Both the position numbers and the translations under genes were made by a program. Source: JBIQJD01 sp044507695 (lineage in GTDB: Bacteria; Bacteroidota; Ignavibacteria; Ignavibacteriales; Ignavibacteriaceae). From it: a DNA stretch of 64,000 nucleotides. Positions within the stretch are counted from its first letter, which is position 1; each line of letters begins with the position of its first letter. This document shows, piece after piece, positions 44,498-53,151 of this stretch. The notes under the pieces were generated by a model. The model saw only the letters and a program-made list of their open reading frames with translations, ran no database searches and had not been told where the DNA came from. The stretch lies in NCBI GenBank assembly GCA_044507695.1, contig JBIQJD010000018.1, positions 7,561-71,560 on the forward strand, read 5' to 3'.

Positions 44498-45883
44498 ATG
44501 TTTGTAGATACTCACGCTCACTTATTTTATGAAAATTATTCCGAGAAAGCCGGCTTTCCGGAAAATGAAATTGATGAAGTTGTTCAGCGGGCAAAAGATG
44601 CATCTGTAGATCATATTCTCGTTCCTGCTACGGATATTCAAACAGCACAAAAAGTAATTGAACTTGCCGATAAGTTTGATATGATTTACGGCGCAATTGG
44701 AGTTCATCCGCATGATTCCAAAGATTGGGATGAATCTTTTATCCCTCAAATTGAAGAATTAGCGCAGCACAATAAAATTCTCGCCATCGGTGAAATCGGT
44801 CTGGATTATTTTTATGACTTCTCTCCAAAAGAAAAACAAATTAAAGCATTCAGAGATCAGATTGAACTTGCATTAAAACTTAATCTTCCGATAATTGTTC
44901 ACAACAGGGAAGCGGATGAAGATATCTTAAACATAATTTGTGATTATGCAGGAAGCGGATTGCGTGCACAGTTTCATTGTTTTAACGGATCAACAGAAGA
45001 TGCACTAAAATTAATCAGCATGCACCATTTCATCTCCTTTACAGGAAATATAACTTTTAAAAATGCTGAAAATCTGCGTGAGATTTTGGCACGCATACCA
45101 CTTGATTATCTTCTGCTTGAAACAGATTCTCCATTCATGACTCCTGTTCCATACCGCGGAAAAAGAAATGAACCATCATACGTAAAATATGTAGCTGAAA
45201 AAATTGCAGAAGTTCATAAAATTTCTGTTGAAGATACGGCGAGAATAACTTCACTGAATGCATTCAGATTATTCGGCATTGGAGCAAAACCGGAAACAAG
45301 TTATACTTATAAAATCGGTAATTCACTTTATATAAATGTTACAAACCGCTGCAATGCTGATTGTGTTTTCTGCCGTAGAAAAACTGATCCATTTCTTAAA
45401 GGATATAATTTGGGAATGGATAAAAATAATGAACCACAAGCAGAAGTTTATATAAAAGAAATCGGTAATCCATCAGAATACAAGGAGATTGTTTTTTGCG
45501 GATATGGTGAACCAACAATAAGATGGAATGTTGTAAAAGAAATTGCAAAATATGTTAAGAAGAACGGCGGCAGAACAAGATTAGATACAAATGGTCATGG
45601 CAATAATATTAATCATCGTGATATTACTCCTGAAATGCACGGCTTGATTGATACAGTTTCAATCAGCATAAATGCCGGTGATGCAAGAGAATACTCAAAG
45701 ATTATGCAGGTGGAACCAAGAATGTATAATGAGATGATCTTCTTTGCAAAACAGGCAAAGCTTTATGTTGAAAAAGTTATAATGTCTGTTGTTTCATTTG
45801 ATGAAGTTGAAATTGAAAAAGCAAGAAAAGTTGTTGAAGATAAAATCGGTGCTGAATTCAGAGTGAGGGAATATTTTTATTAA
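44498..45883 (+). CDS. TatD-family nuclease fused to radical SAM protein
   Basis: A 461-residue two-domain protein. Residues 1-260 are a TatD metal-dependent hydrolase: DTHAHLF, AIGEIGLDYFY, IVHNREAD, FHCFNGS and LETDSPF give the metal ligands. Residues about 275-461 form a radical SAM domain: YINVTNRCNADCVFCRR (CX3CX2C cluster), EIVFCGYGEPTIRW and RLDTNGHGN. Usually these are two separate genes (a TatD nuclease and a TatD-associated radical SAM protein); here they are one chain. The ATG at 44498 with GGGGAAAGG upstream is preferred to a TTG at 44453. The radical reaction is not known. Confidence 0.87.
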   Translation: MFVDTHAHLFYENYSEKAGFPENEIDEVVQRAKDASVDHILVPATDIQTAQKVIELADKFDMIYGAIGVHPHDSKDWDESFIPQIEELAQHNKILAIGEIGLDYFYDFSPKEKQIKAFRDQIELALKLNLPIIVHNREADEDILNIICDYAGSGLRAQFHCFNGSTEDALKLISMHHFISFTGNITFKNAENLREILARIPLDYLLLETDSPFMTPVPYRGKRNEPSYVKYVAEKIAEVHKISVEDTARITSLNAFRLFGIGAKPETSYTYKIGNSLYINVTNRCNADCVFCRRKTDPFLKGYNLGMDKNNEPQAEVYIKEIGNPSEYKEIVFCGYGEPTIRWNVVKEIAKYVKKNGGRTRLDTNGHGNNINHRDITPEMHGLIDTVSISINAGDAREYSKIMQVEPRMYNEMIFFAKQAKLYVEKVIMSVVSFDEVEIEKARKVVEDKIGAEFRVREYFY

Positions 45884-45945
45884 TTCAGATAAATAATTTT
45901 TTAAAATACTTCCTTAAAATTTAGTCAGGAAAAAGTAGGGTTATT

Positions 45946-47361
45946 ATGCGCATAAAATATCTTCTGTTAATCTTCCTTTTAAATTATCATTTTGCTTTTT
46001 CGCAGAATGAAGAACTCCTCAAATTAAATATTGATAAACTCCTTTCCGATAATTTTTTTGAAACAACATTAGCCGCAGTTGATATTTATGATTTAACAGC
46101 ACAGCAGATTTTATATCAGAAGAATAATAAAATGCTGCTTCATCCCGCATCAAACATGAAGATATTAACCACTGCGGCGGCACTGTTATTTCTTGGTCCT
46201 GATTATAAGTTCCAAACAAAATTATATTATACAGGCGAGATAGTTAATCAAACTTTATACGGTGATCTTTACATTAAAGGCGGATGCGATCCGGATTTTA
46301 CATCTCAAGATATTGATTCACTTGTTTATGCTATAAATTCAGTGGGAATAAAAGAAATCTCAGGAAATATTTATGGCGATGTATCAATGATTGACAGCCT
46401 GTTCTGGGGCTCCGGCTGGATGTGGGACGATGATCCATCAACTGATGAACCTTATCTTACTGCTTTAAATATTAATGATAATGCAATCTCTGTTTTAGCT
46501 GAGCGGACGAACCCCGGAAAATTAATTAAAGTATCAATCCTGCCGGAAACAAAATATGTTCAGATTGATAACAAAGCCATTTCAGTTGATTCAGGAATTT
46601 CAAACACACTAAAAGTAACCCGGGATTGGCTCTACAGAAAAAATACTATCATCATTAAAGGTGCATTGAACAGGGAAAAGGAATTAAACCGTGTTAATGT
46701 GTTTAAACCTGAATTATACTTTCTTACACTTTTTCAGGAATCTTTAAATAAACTTGGAATAAAATCGGAGGGCGAAAAATCCTTTTCATCTGTTCCTTCA
46801 TTTGCTGTTCCGCTTTATACATTTGAACGCACTTTTGATTCCGTTATTGTTAATCTGAATAAGACGAGTGATAATCTAAGCGCTGAGATGACGCTTCGTG
46901 CACTTGGTGCAAAGTATAACAAACTGCCTTCAACCGCTGAAGACGGGATAAAGATGATTGACAGTATGATTGTGCTTGCAGGATTGGACCCAACTGTTTA
47001 CAGATTAGTTGATGGCTCGGGAGTTTCTCATTATAATTTAATCAGCGCTGAACTGCTGATTGGAATATTAAAATATTTTTATTATCAGCATCCTGAGTTA
47101 TATGAAATATTGTATAATTCATTTCCGGCTGCAGGAGTTGATGGAACTTTGAGAAACAGGATGAAAAATACGAAGGCAGAAAAAAATGTTCACGCAAAAA
47201 CCGGAACTCTCAGCGGTGTGAGTTGTCTCTCTGGATATGTAACGGCAGCTAACGGTAATCAGATTGCTTTTTCTCTTTTGATTCAAAACCATGTTAGAAA
47301 TACTGCAGCCGCGGTTGCATTTCAGAATGAAGTATGCAGATTGCTAGCAGAGTACAGGTGA
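45946..47361 (+). CDS. dacB: D-alanyl-D-alanine carboxypeptidase/endopeptidase (PBP4 type)
   Basis: A 471-residue exported penicillin-binding protein: signal peptide (about 1-19), SxxK motif in LHPASNMKILTTAAAL, SxN motif in KTSDNLSAEMTLRALG, and KTG motif in HAKTGTLSGVSCLSGY. The long insertion between the first two motifs (YGDLYIKGGCDPDFTSQDID, WGSGWMWDDDPSTDEPY) is characteristic of the class C (S13) family. It trims D-Ala and cuts cross-links in peptidoglycan. It lies 62 bases after the TatD-SAM gene and is probably transcribed from its own promoter. Confidence 0.92.
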   Translation: MRIKYLLLIFLLNYHFAFSQNEELLKLNIDKLLSDNFFETTLAAVDIYDLTAQQILYQKNNKMLLHPASNMKILTTAAALLFLGPDYKFQTKLYYTGEIVNQTLYGDLYIKGGCDPDFTSQDIDSLVYAINSVGIKEISGNIYGDVSMIDSLFWGSGWMWDDDPSTDEPYLTALNINDNAISVLAERTNPGKLIKVSILPETKYVQIDNKAISVDSGISNTLKVTRDWLYRKNTIIIKGALNREKELNRVNVFKPELYFLTLFQESLNKLGIKSEGEKSFSSVPSFAVPLYTFERTFDSVIVNLNKTSDNLSAEMTLRALGAKYNKLPSTAEDGIKMIDSMIVLAGLDPTVYRLVDGSGVSHYNLISAELLIGILKYFYYQHPELYEILYNSFPAAGVDGTLRNRMKNTKAEKNVHAKTGTLSGVSCLSGYVTAANGNQIAFSLLIQNHVRNTAAAVAFQNEVCRLLAEYR

Positions 47362-47439
47362 AGCTATTATTAAACCAATTTAGTATGATTTATTGTTGAA
47401 ATGATTCAACATTTTTTCTCTGAAACTTAACAAGGTAAA

Positions 47440-48372
47440 ATGGATGTAGCATTAATTTATGATGAAAGAACAAATCTGCATAAAGCAGATTTTAATCATC
47501 CGGAAAATCCTGGTAGGATTGATGCAGTTTATAAATTCTTAAAAACAAGTGCTTTTCTTGATGAACTGAAAATTTATTCTCCTCCTGAAATTACAGATGA
47601 ACTAATTCTCTCTGTCCATACTGAACAACATCTTAAAAATGTAAAAACAAAAGTTGAATCAGGTGGCGGCAAACTTGATGAAGATACATATGTAAATCAA
47701 GATTCAATGCAGCCGGCAAGACTTGCAGCAGGGAGCGCTGTTCATGCGGTTGATCTTGTTTTGAACAAAAAACACAATGCAGCTTTTTCTTTAATGCGCC
47801 CGCCTGGTCATCACGCTGAATCATACCGCGCAATGGGATTTTGTCTGTTCAATAATGTTGCAATTGGCGCAGCGTACGCTTTATCAAATTATAATTTGCA
47901 GAGAACAGCAATTGTAGATTTCGATGTTCATCATGGCAATGGCACACAGGAAATATTTTATAATTCATCAGAAGTACTATTCATCAGCTTGCATCAGCAT
48001 CCGCTTTATCCTGGAACCGGTGTGAAAAACGAAACAGGTGAGGGAAGAGGTGAAGGGTTTACAATTAATTTTCCGCTGCCGCCAAATACAAATGGTGAAA
48101 CATACATCAGCATATTTAAAGATGAAATCATTCCGCAGTTAGAAAAATATAAACCTGAATTATTATTTATCTCAGCCGGATTCGATGCTCACAAAGATGA
48201 TCCGCTTGCGCAAATGAATTTAAGCGATGCCGATTACAGAGAATTAACGCTGCTGCTGAAGGATTTTGCTGATAGAAACAATATTGGAATTGTTTCGCTG
48301 CTTGAAGGCGGTTACAATTACGAGGCTTTATCACGCAGTATTTCTGCACATCTTAAAGTTCTCAATTCATGA
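47440..48372 (+). CDS. Histone-deacetylase-superfamily protein
   Basis: A 310-residue zinc hydrolase of the HDAC/acetoin-utilisation superfamily. ERTNLHKADFNHPENPGRID opens; RPPGHHAESYRAMGFCLFNN holds the tandem catalytic histidines; IVDFDVHHGNGTQEIFY holds Zn ligands Asp and His; FISAGFDAHKDDPLAQM and LLEGGYN complete the site. Bacterial members deacetylate polyamines or acetyl-lysine; the substrate here is undefined. Downstream of dacB by 78 bases. Confidence 0.9.
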   Translation: MDVALIYDERTNLHKADFNHPENPGRIDAVYKFLKTSAFLDELKIYSPPEITDELILSVHTEQHLKNVKTKVESGGGKLDEDTYVNQDSMQPARLAAGSAVHAVDLVLNKKHNAAFSLMRPPGHHAESYRAMGFCLFNNVAIGAAYALSNYNLQRTAIVDFDVHHGNGTQEIFYNSSEVLFISLHQHPLYPGTGVKNETGEGRGEGFTINFPLPPNTNGETYISIFKDEIIPQLEKYKPELLFISAGFDAHKDDPLAQMNLSDADYRELTLLLKDFADRNNIGIVSLLEGGYNYEALSRSISAHLKVLNS

Positions 48373-48411
48373 TTTCAGATCGGTTATAAATTATCTTAAT
48401 TTTACCATTCA

Positions 48412-49416
48412 ATGATTATTTGCAAGATGAAATTTTTTAAATCAATTCTATTACTTATAATTTTCCCCTTTCTTTTTATTTCCTGTGAGAAAGAAGAAAT
48501 TCATCCGCCTCCCAAACCATTGTTTGAATTAGTAAAGAAGGATAACATTCCTGTTTTTAATCCTGATGATGCTTACGCATACATTGAACGGCAAATCTCA
48601 TTTGGTCCGCGTAACCCGGGTTCAACAGGACATGCACAGGCACTAAATTATCTGCGTAATGAATTAAGCCGGTACGCAGATGAAGTTCAGTTGCAAAATT
48701 TTAATTACACAGGATATGATGAACATCTTTTTCTTACTAACATAATTGGCAGATTTTATCCTGAAGCAAAGAACAGAATTCTGCTTGCTGCTCATTGGGA
48801 TACTCGTCCCCGTGCTGAAGAGGCTGTTGATACGGGTAAACAAAATCTTCCCGTGCTTGGAGCCAATGATGGAGCGAGCGGTGTAGCTGTGCTGCTTGAA
48901 ATTGCAAGTTTGTTAAAGCAGCATAAACCGGATTTCGGAATAGATATAGTTTTTTTTGATGGGGAAGATTACGGACAAAGGAATGATCTATCAAACTATT
49001 GTATTGGTTCAAAATATTTTTCTGCTAACCTTCCAATAAATTACAAACCGGCATTTGGAATTTTACTTGATATGGTTGGTGATAAAGATGCTTTCTTTCC
49101 GCGTGAGGGTTATTCCAAAAAATTTGCTGCTGATGTATTAAACATGGTTTGGAATGCAGCCGATATTGCTGGTGCTTCATTTTTTATTGATAAAGAAGCA
49201 AATGAAATTTATGATGATCATCTGCCGCTTAACCAGGCCGGTATCAGAACGATTGATATTATTGACCTTGAATTGATTGGTGCTGATACTCCGGATGAAA
49301 GAAGAAATTACTGGCATTCAGAAAATGATGTTATTGATAATATTGGAAAAGAAACACTTGATCAGGTTGGTAAAGTTTTAACGTACGTTATTTATTCACT
49401 AAAGTTTAATTATTAA
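48412..49416 (+). CDS. M28-family lipoprotein (peptidase or glutaminyl cyclase-like)
   Basis: A 334-residue protein. Signal sequence with lipobox FISC (about residue 25). An ATG at 48427 would start a shorter, equally good signal peptide. Metal site: LLAAHWDTRP (His, Asp), GANDGASGVAVL (Asp), VFFDGEDYG (Glu), and YWHSENDVIDN (His). The HWDTRPxAE and WHSxxDxxDN pattern is that of secreted M28 enzymes close to glutaminyl-peptide cyclotransferase. It is either an aminopeptidase or a cyclase of N-terminal glutamine; T9SS cargo often ends up with pyroglutamate, which fits. Confidence 0.82.
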   Translation: MIICKMKFFKSILLLIIFPFLFISCEKEEIHPPPKPLFELVKKDNIPVFNPDDAYAYIERQISFGPRNPGSTGHAQALNYLRNELSRYADEVQLQNFNYTGYDEHLFLTNIIGRFYPEAKNRILLAAHWDTRPRAEEAVDTGKQNLPVLGANDGASGVAVLLEIASLLKQHKPDFGIDIVFFDGEDYGQRNDLSNYCIGSKYFSANLPINYKPAFGILLDMVGDKDAFFPREGYSKKFAADVLNMVWNAADIAGASFFIDKEANEIYDDHLPLNQAGIRTIDIIDLELIGADTPDERRNYWHSENDVIDNIGKETLDQVGKVLTYVIYSLKFNY

Positions 49417-49424
49417 AAATTCAA

Positions 49425-50276
49425 ATGAAAAAAACATACAAAGAAATTATTGTTACAGCACAACCGTTTAATCCTGAAATATTAAGCAGCGTTTTATGGG
49501 AACTGAATATCGAAGGAATTCAGGAAGATGTAAATTGTCTGCGAATATTTGCCGGAGAAGGGAGTGCTGTTACTTCAGAGGATGTGAAAAAAATTTTGCA
49601 AAGATTAAAATCTGAAAACCTTGTAACTGAGTTCAATGCAGAAGAAAATATTATCGGAAATAAAAACTGGAATGAAGAGTGGGAAAAAACAATAAACGTA
49701 ATTCATGTTTCAGAGAAAATAGTTATCAAACCAACCTTCAGAGAATATACACCTGAAGAAGATCAACTCGTAATTACAATTGATCCTAAAATGTCATTCG
49801 GTACAGGTGAACATCAAACAACAAAACTTGTACTGAGCCTGCTTGAAAAATATGTAACTCCCGGAATGAAAATGCTTGATGTTGGATCAGGAACAGGTGT
49901 GCTTGCAATTGCATCTATACTATTAGGCGCTGATACTGCTGTTGCTGTTGATAAAGATGAATGGTGTCTTGATAACGCGAATGAAAACGCTGTTTTGAAT
50001 AAAGTGAATGATAAAATCCAAATTATCACCGGTGAGATTAAAGTTGTAGAACAGAATGATTTTAATCTTATTGCTGCAAATATCCAGAAGAATATTCTTT
50101 TACAGATAGCAGGAGAAATATATAACCGTATAGCAAATAACGGAATTGTAATTCTGTCCGGTTTGCTTGATGCTGATGAAAAGGATATTATTTCAAAGTA
50201 TACAGAAGTTGGATTATCATTTAATGAAAAGCAGCAGATGGATGAATGGATTGCACTTGTGTTTAGCAGGGAATGA
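49425..50276 (+). CDS. prmA: Ribosomal protein L11 methyltransferase
   Basis: A 283-residue class I SAM methyltransferase: N-terminal recognition region with YKEIIVTAQPFNPEILSSVL, then IDPKMSFGTGEHQTTKLVL, LDVGSGTGVLAIASILLGA (SAM glycine motif) and LIAANIQKNILLQIAGEIYN. This order is PrmA, which trimethylates residues of ribosomal protein L11. The ATG is 9 bases after the preceding stop, so it may share that transcript. Typical length. Confidence 0.93.
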   Translation: MKKTYKEIIVTAQPFNPEILSSVLWELNIEGIQEDVNCLRIFAGEGSAVTSEDVKKILQRLKSENLVTEFNAEENIIGNKNWNEEWEKTINVIHVSEKIVIKPTFREYTPEEDQLVITIDPKMSFGTGEHQTTKLVLSLLEKYVTPGMKMLDVGSGTGVLAIASILLGADTAVAVDKDEWCLDNANENAVLNKVNDKIQIITGEIKVVEQNDFNLIAANIQKNILLQIAGEIYNRIANNGIVILSGLLDADEKDIISKYTEVGLSFNEKQQMDEWIALVFSRE

Positions 50277-50304
50277 TTATAATGTATGTTGAATTTTGAA
50301 ATCA

Positions 50305-50332
50305 TTTGCCTGTCTCAAGAAAGACAGGCAAA
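50305..50332. terminator. Bidirectional terminator
   Basis: Perfect 11-bp stem TTTGCCTGTCT / AGACAGGCAAA with loop CAAGAA, between the convergent prmA and amidohydrolase genes. Good stem; T-runs are short on both sides. Confidence 0.7.
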
Positions 50333-50345
50333 TTGAATAATATAA

Positions 50346-52010
50346 TTATTTATTCTTTCCGTAAATAATTTCTCCATCAAAAATTGTCATATCAACTTTC
50401 ACATCTTTTATTTTAATAGGATCAATCGTAAGAATATCGTCACTTAAAATAACCATATCTGCAAACTTGCCGGGTTCAATGCTGCCAAGTTCATCTTCCT
50501 GGAAAGATGCATAGGCATTATTGATTGTGTAGCATTCAATTGCTTCTTCAATAGTTATTTTTTGTTCGGGAATCCATCCATCAGGATTTTTCCCATCAAG
50601 AGTTCTGCGTGTTACTGCTGCGTAAATTCCAAGCAGCGGATTTAATGGCGCAACAACCCAATCAGTTCCAAAACATAGTTTAACGCCTGCATCAATAAAA
50701 GATCTGAATGGATATGTATATTCTATCCGTTCAGGACCAATTCTTTTTTCTGCCCAAACTCCATCATCAATTGCATGATATGGCTGAACAGAAGCTATAA
50801 CACCTATTTCTGCAAAACGTTTTATATCCTGGAATCTTACATGCTGTGCATGTTCAATTCGGAATCTTCTATCCCACTCCGGATTTTTCTCTTTTATTTC
50901 CTGATACATATCAAGTATGTATGAATTTGCTCTATCACCTATGGCATGAATACAAAGCTGGAGTTTATTTTTATCGGCATCAAATGCCCATTTTTTTAAT
51001 GAACCATCGGTGATGATATCCATCGGCAATCCGCTTGTAGTTGTATCCTGAGTGAAAGGTTCAAAGAACCATGCAGTCATCGAGCCGAGAGAACCATCAG
51101 CAAACCCTTTTAATGCACCAAGTTTAATTTTATCACTTCCAAAATTGTATTGAATACCTTCATTAGCGAGATTCTTATAAGTTGAAACCGGCATACGTGT
51201 GTAGATTCTGCAGGTTAATTTCCCGTCCTTCTCAATCTTTTGGTAAGCTCTTAAATCAGGAATGTAGGTAATATCATGAACACCAGTAACTCCAAGACGT
51301 TTTGCTTCTTCAAGCGCTGTTAAGGTATTGTTATAAACTTCTTCTTCTGTTTGATCAGGAACATGCTCATAGATTAAAGCCATTGCGTTATCTTTTAAGA
51401 TTCCGGTTGGCTCACCTGTTTTGGGATCTTTAACAATCAAACCACCATCGGGACTCGGAGTATCTTTTGTAATTCCTGCAAGCTTTAAAGCATAGGAATT
51501 TGCAAGGCCCATGTGTCCATCAAAGCGTGTTATAAAAACGGGAGTAGCAGGAGTAATATCATCTATTAATTCCTTCGTAGGAAGTTCTTTTACCTCCCAT
51601 GCTTCATGGTCCCATTCGCCACCGGTAATCCATTTTCCTTCTTTTCCTTTAACATAATTGCGGAGAATTTCCTGAAATTCCTTTATTGATTTTGCAGGGC
51701 GAAGATCAATTCCATTTAAATAAAAACCGCCGCTGGTGAAGTGAACATGATTATCAATAAATCCCGGCAGCATAAGTTTGCCGGTAAGATCAACAACTTC
51801 TGTGTTGTCATCAATAAATTTTTTAGCATCGGAATCTGATCCTACAAAAATTATTTTATTATCATACACAACAACAGATTCTGCCAAAGGCTGTTTTTTG
51901 TTCACGGTATAAATCTTGCCGTTTATAAATGCTGTTTTTTTTATCTGTGCAGATGAGAGGTTAACAAACACTAAAAGGCATACGGAAAGTAAAAGTAGAA
52001 TTCTTAACAT
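50346..52010 (-). CDS. Exported YtcJ-like amidohydrolase
   Basis: A 554-residue zinc hydrolase of the amidohydrolase-3 (YtcJ) family. Signal peptide (about 1-21). DNHVHFTSGGFYLNGIDLRP contains the HxH zinc ligands, and HAIGDRANSYILDMYQEIKE, RIEHAQHVRFQDIKRFAEIG and FGTDWVVAPLNPLLGIYAAV are the family blocks. IEEAIECYTINNAYASFQED and GSIEPGKFADMVILSDDILT form the returning beta sandwich. Substrates are exocyclic amides or unknown. A mildly conserved carboxylated-lysine region is not obvious in this branch. Confidence 0.87.
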   Translation of the reverse strand: MLRILLLLSVCLLVFVNLSSAQIKKTAFINGKIYTVNKKQPLAESVVVYDNKIIFVGSDSDAKKFIDDNTEVVDLTGKLMLPGFIDNHVHFTSGGFYLNGIDLRPAKSIKEFQEILRNYVKGKEGKWITGGEWDHEAWEVKELPTKELIDDITPATPVFITRFDGHMGLANSYALKLAGITKDTPSPDGGLIVKDPKTGEPTGILKDNAMALIYEHVPDQTEEEVYNNTLTALEEAKRLGVTGVHDITYIPDLRAYQKIEKDGKLTCRIYTRMPVSTYKNLANEGIQYNFGSDKIKLGALKGFADGSLGSMTAWFFEPFTQDTTTSGLPMDIITDGSLKKWAFDADKNKLQLCIHAIGDRANSYILDMYQEIKEKNPEWDRRFRIEHAQHVRFQDIKRFAEIGVIASVQPYHAIDDGVWAEKRIGPERIEYTYPFRSFIDAGVKLCFGTDWVVAPLNPLLGIYAAVTRRTLDGKNPDGWIPEQKITIEEAIECYTINNAYASFQEDELGSIEPGKFADMVILSDDILTIDPIKIKDVKVDMTIFDGEIIYGKNK

Positions 52011-52270
52011 CTGAAACTCCTGTTAATTAGACGAAGAAGAAGATTCTTAAAATTATACGATAATCATTAAAAATAAAAATCCGGATGTTAATATCTGTAT
52101 ATGATGATTTCTCAATTCATTATAAAGATAAATTACTAATGCATAATCCTCAATTAGCAGATACGCTGATTCGCAATTCGAAAATTCACAACTTTCTTTA
52201 ATTGGAATTGGATTAAAAAATTCTTTATGTTTTCCACTCATAACTTTTTCTGTAAAAAAGGGAAGTTCAT

Positions 52271-52990
52271 ATGAATCTTGACGTACTTGTATTTGCCGCA
52301 CATCCGGATGACGGGGAATTAGCCATGGGCGGTACCATTGCAAAATTGGCCGCAAATAATTTTAAAGTTGGTATAATTGATTTTACCCGGGGTGAACTTG
52401 GAACAAGAGGTACACCGGAAACCAGGCAGAAGGAGGCTTTTCAGGCGGCAATAGTTTTAAAGGCTGCTGTCAGAGAAAATCTACATATTCCGGATGGTAA
52501 TATTGCACGGAATAAAGAAAACCTGATGAAGGTTATAATGATGATGCGAAAGTACAAACCGAAAGTTGTTTTTGCTCCATATTTTAATGACCGCCATCCT
52601 GATCACATTGATGCAGGAATGCTCGTTAAAGAGGCTATGTTTTCAAGCGGTCTGGCGAAAGTAAAAACATTTGATAAAGAAGTTGGGCAGGATCCTTTCA
52701 GACCTTCACGCTTGTTTTATTATATGCAGACATACACCTTTGAACCTACCTTTATCGTAGATATTTCAGAATGTTTTGAAGTTAAAATGAAAGCGGTTAA
52801 TTGTTATGAAAGCCAGTTCTTCAATCCGAAGAGTAAGGAGCCGGAAACTTTTATCAGCAGACCGGGATTTCTGGATTATATCCGTTCACGTGCTGAATTT
52901 TATGGATTTCAGATTGGAAAGCGGTACGGCGAACCGTTTTTCTGTGAAGAAAAAATTGAATTGGATATAAGTTCGTTTTTGGGTAGATAG
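52271..52990 (+). CDS. bshB1: PIG-L family deacetylase, bacillithiol type (BshB1)
   Basis: A 239-residue PIG-L zinc deacetylase. DVLVFAAHPDDGELAMGGTI carries the AHPDDxE zinc and catalytic motif; GELGTRGTPETRQKEAFQAA, FAPYFNDRHPDHIDAGMLVK (HPDH) and FYYMQTYTFEPTFIVDISEC are characteristic of BshB1, which removes acetate from N-acetyl-glucosaminyl-malate in bacillithiol synthesis. The usual end YGEPFFCEEKI is present. No other bsh genes are in the window. Bacillithiol use is inferred from this family call alone. Confidence 0.88.
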   Translation: MNLDVLVFAAHPDDGELAMGGTIAKLAANNFKVGIIDFTRGELGTRGTPETRQKEAFQAAIVLKAAVRENLHIPDGNIARNKENLMKVIMMMRKYKPKVVFAPYFNDRHPDHIDAGMLVKEAMFSSGLAKVKTFDKEVGQDPFRPSRLFYYMQTYTFEPTFIVDISECFEVKMKAVNCYESQFFNPKSKEPETFISRPGFLDYIRSRAEFYGFQIGKRYGEPFFCEEKIELDISSFLGR

Positions 52991-53151
52991 AAAATAAATT
53001 TATAAAGGGGAGAATAAAAGTGGTTATTCTTTCCGCATTGTTTTCTGTTCAGGCTATTCAATGATGCGCAGAATTCATATCCCACAAAAAAGTAATACTT
53101 CAATTAAAGTTGCAGCGGTATAATTTTCGGCTGAAAAGTTTTACAATTTAT

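Noticed and set aside
50305..50332. Long perfect hairpin as a possible mobile element or REP
   Set aside because: It lies exactly between two convergent stop codons and lacks a GTAG, so a terminator is the simpler reading.
52053..52355. Minus-strand open frame of 100 codons upstream of bshB1
   Set aside because: It overlaps the start of the well-supported bshB1 gene, has no family features, and its composition is that of a shadow frame in AT-rich DNA.
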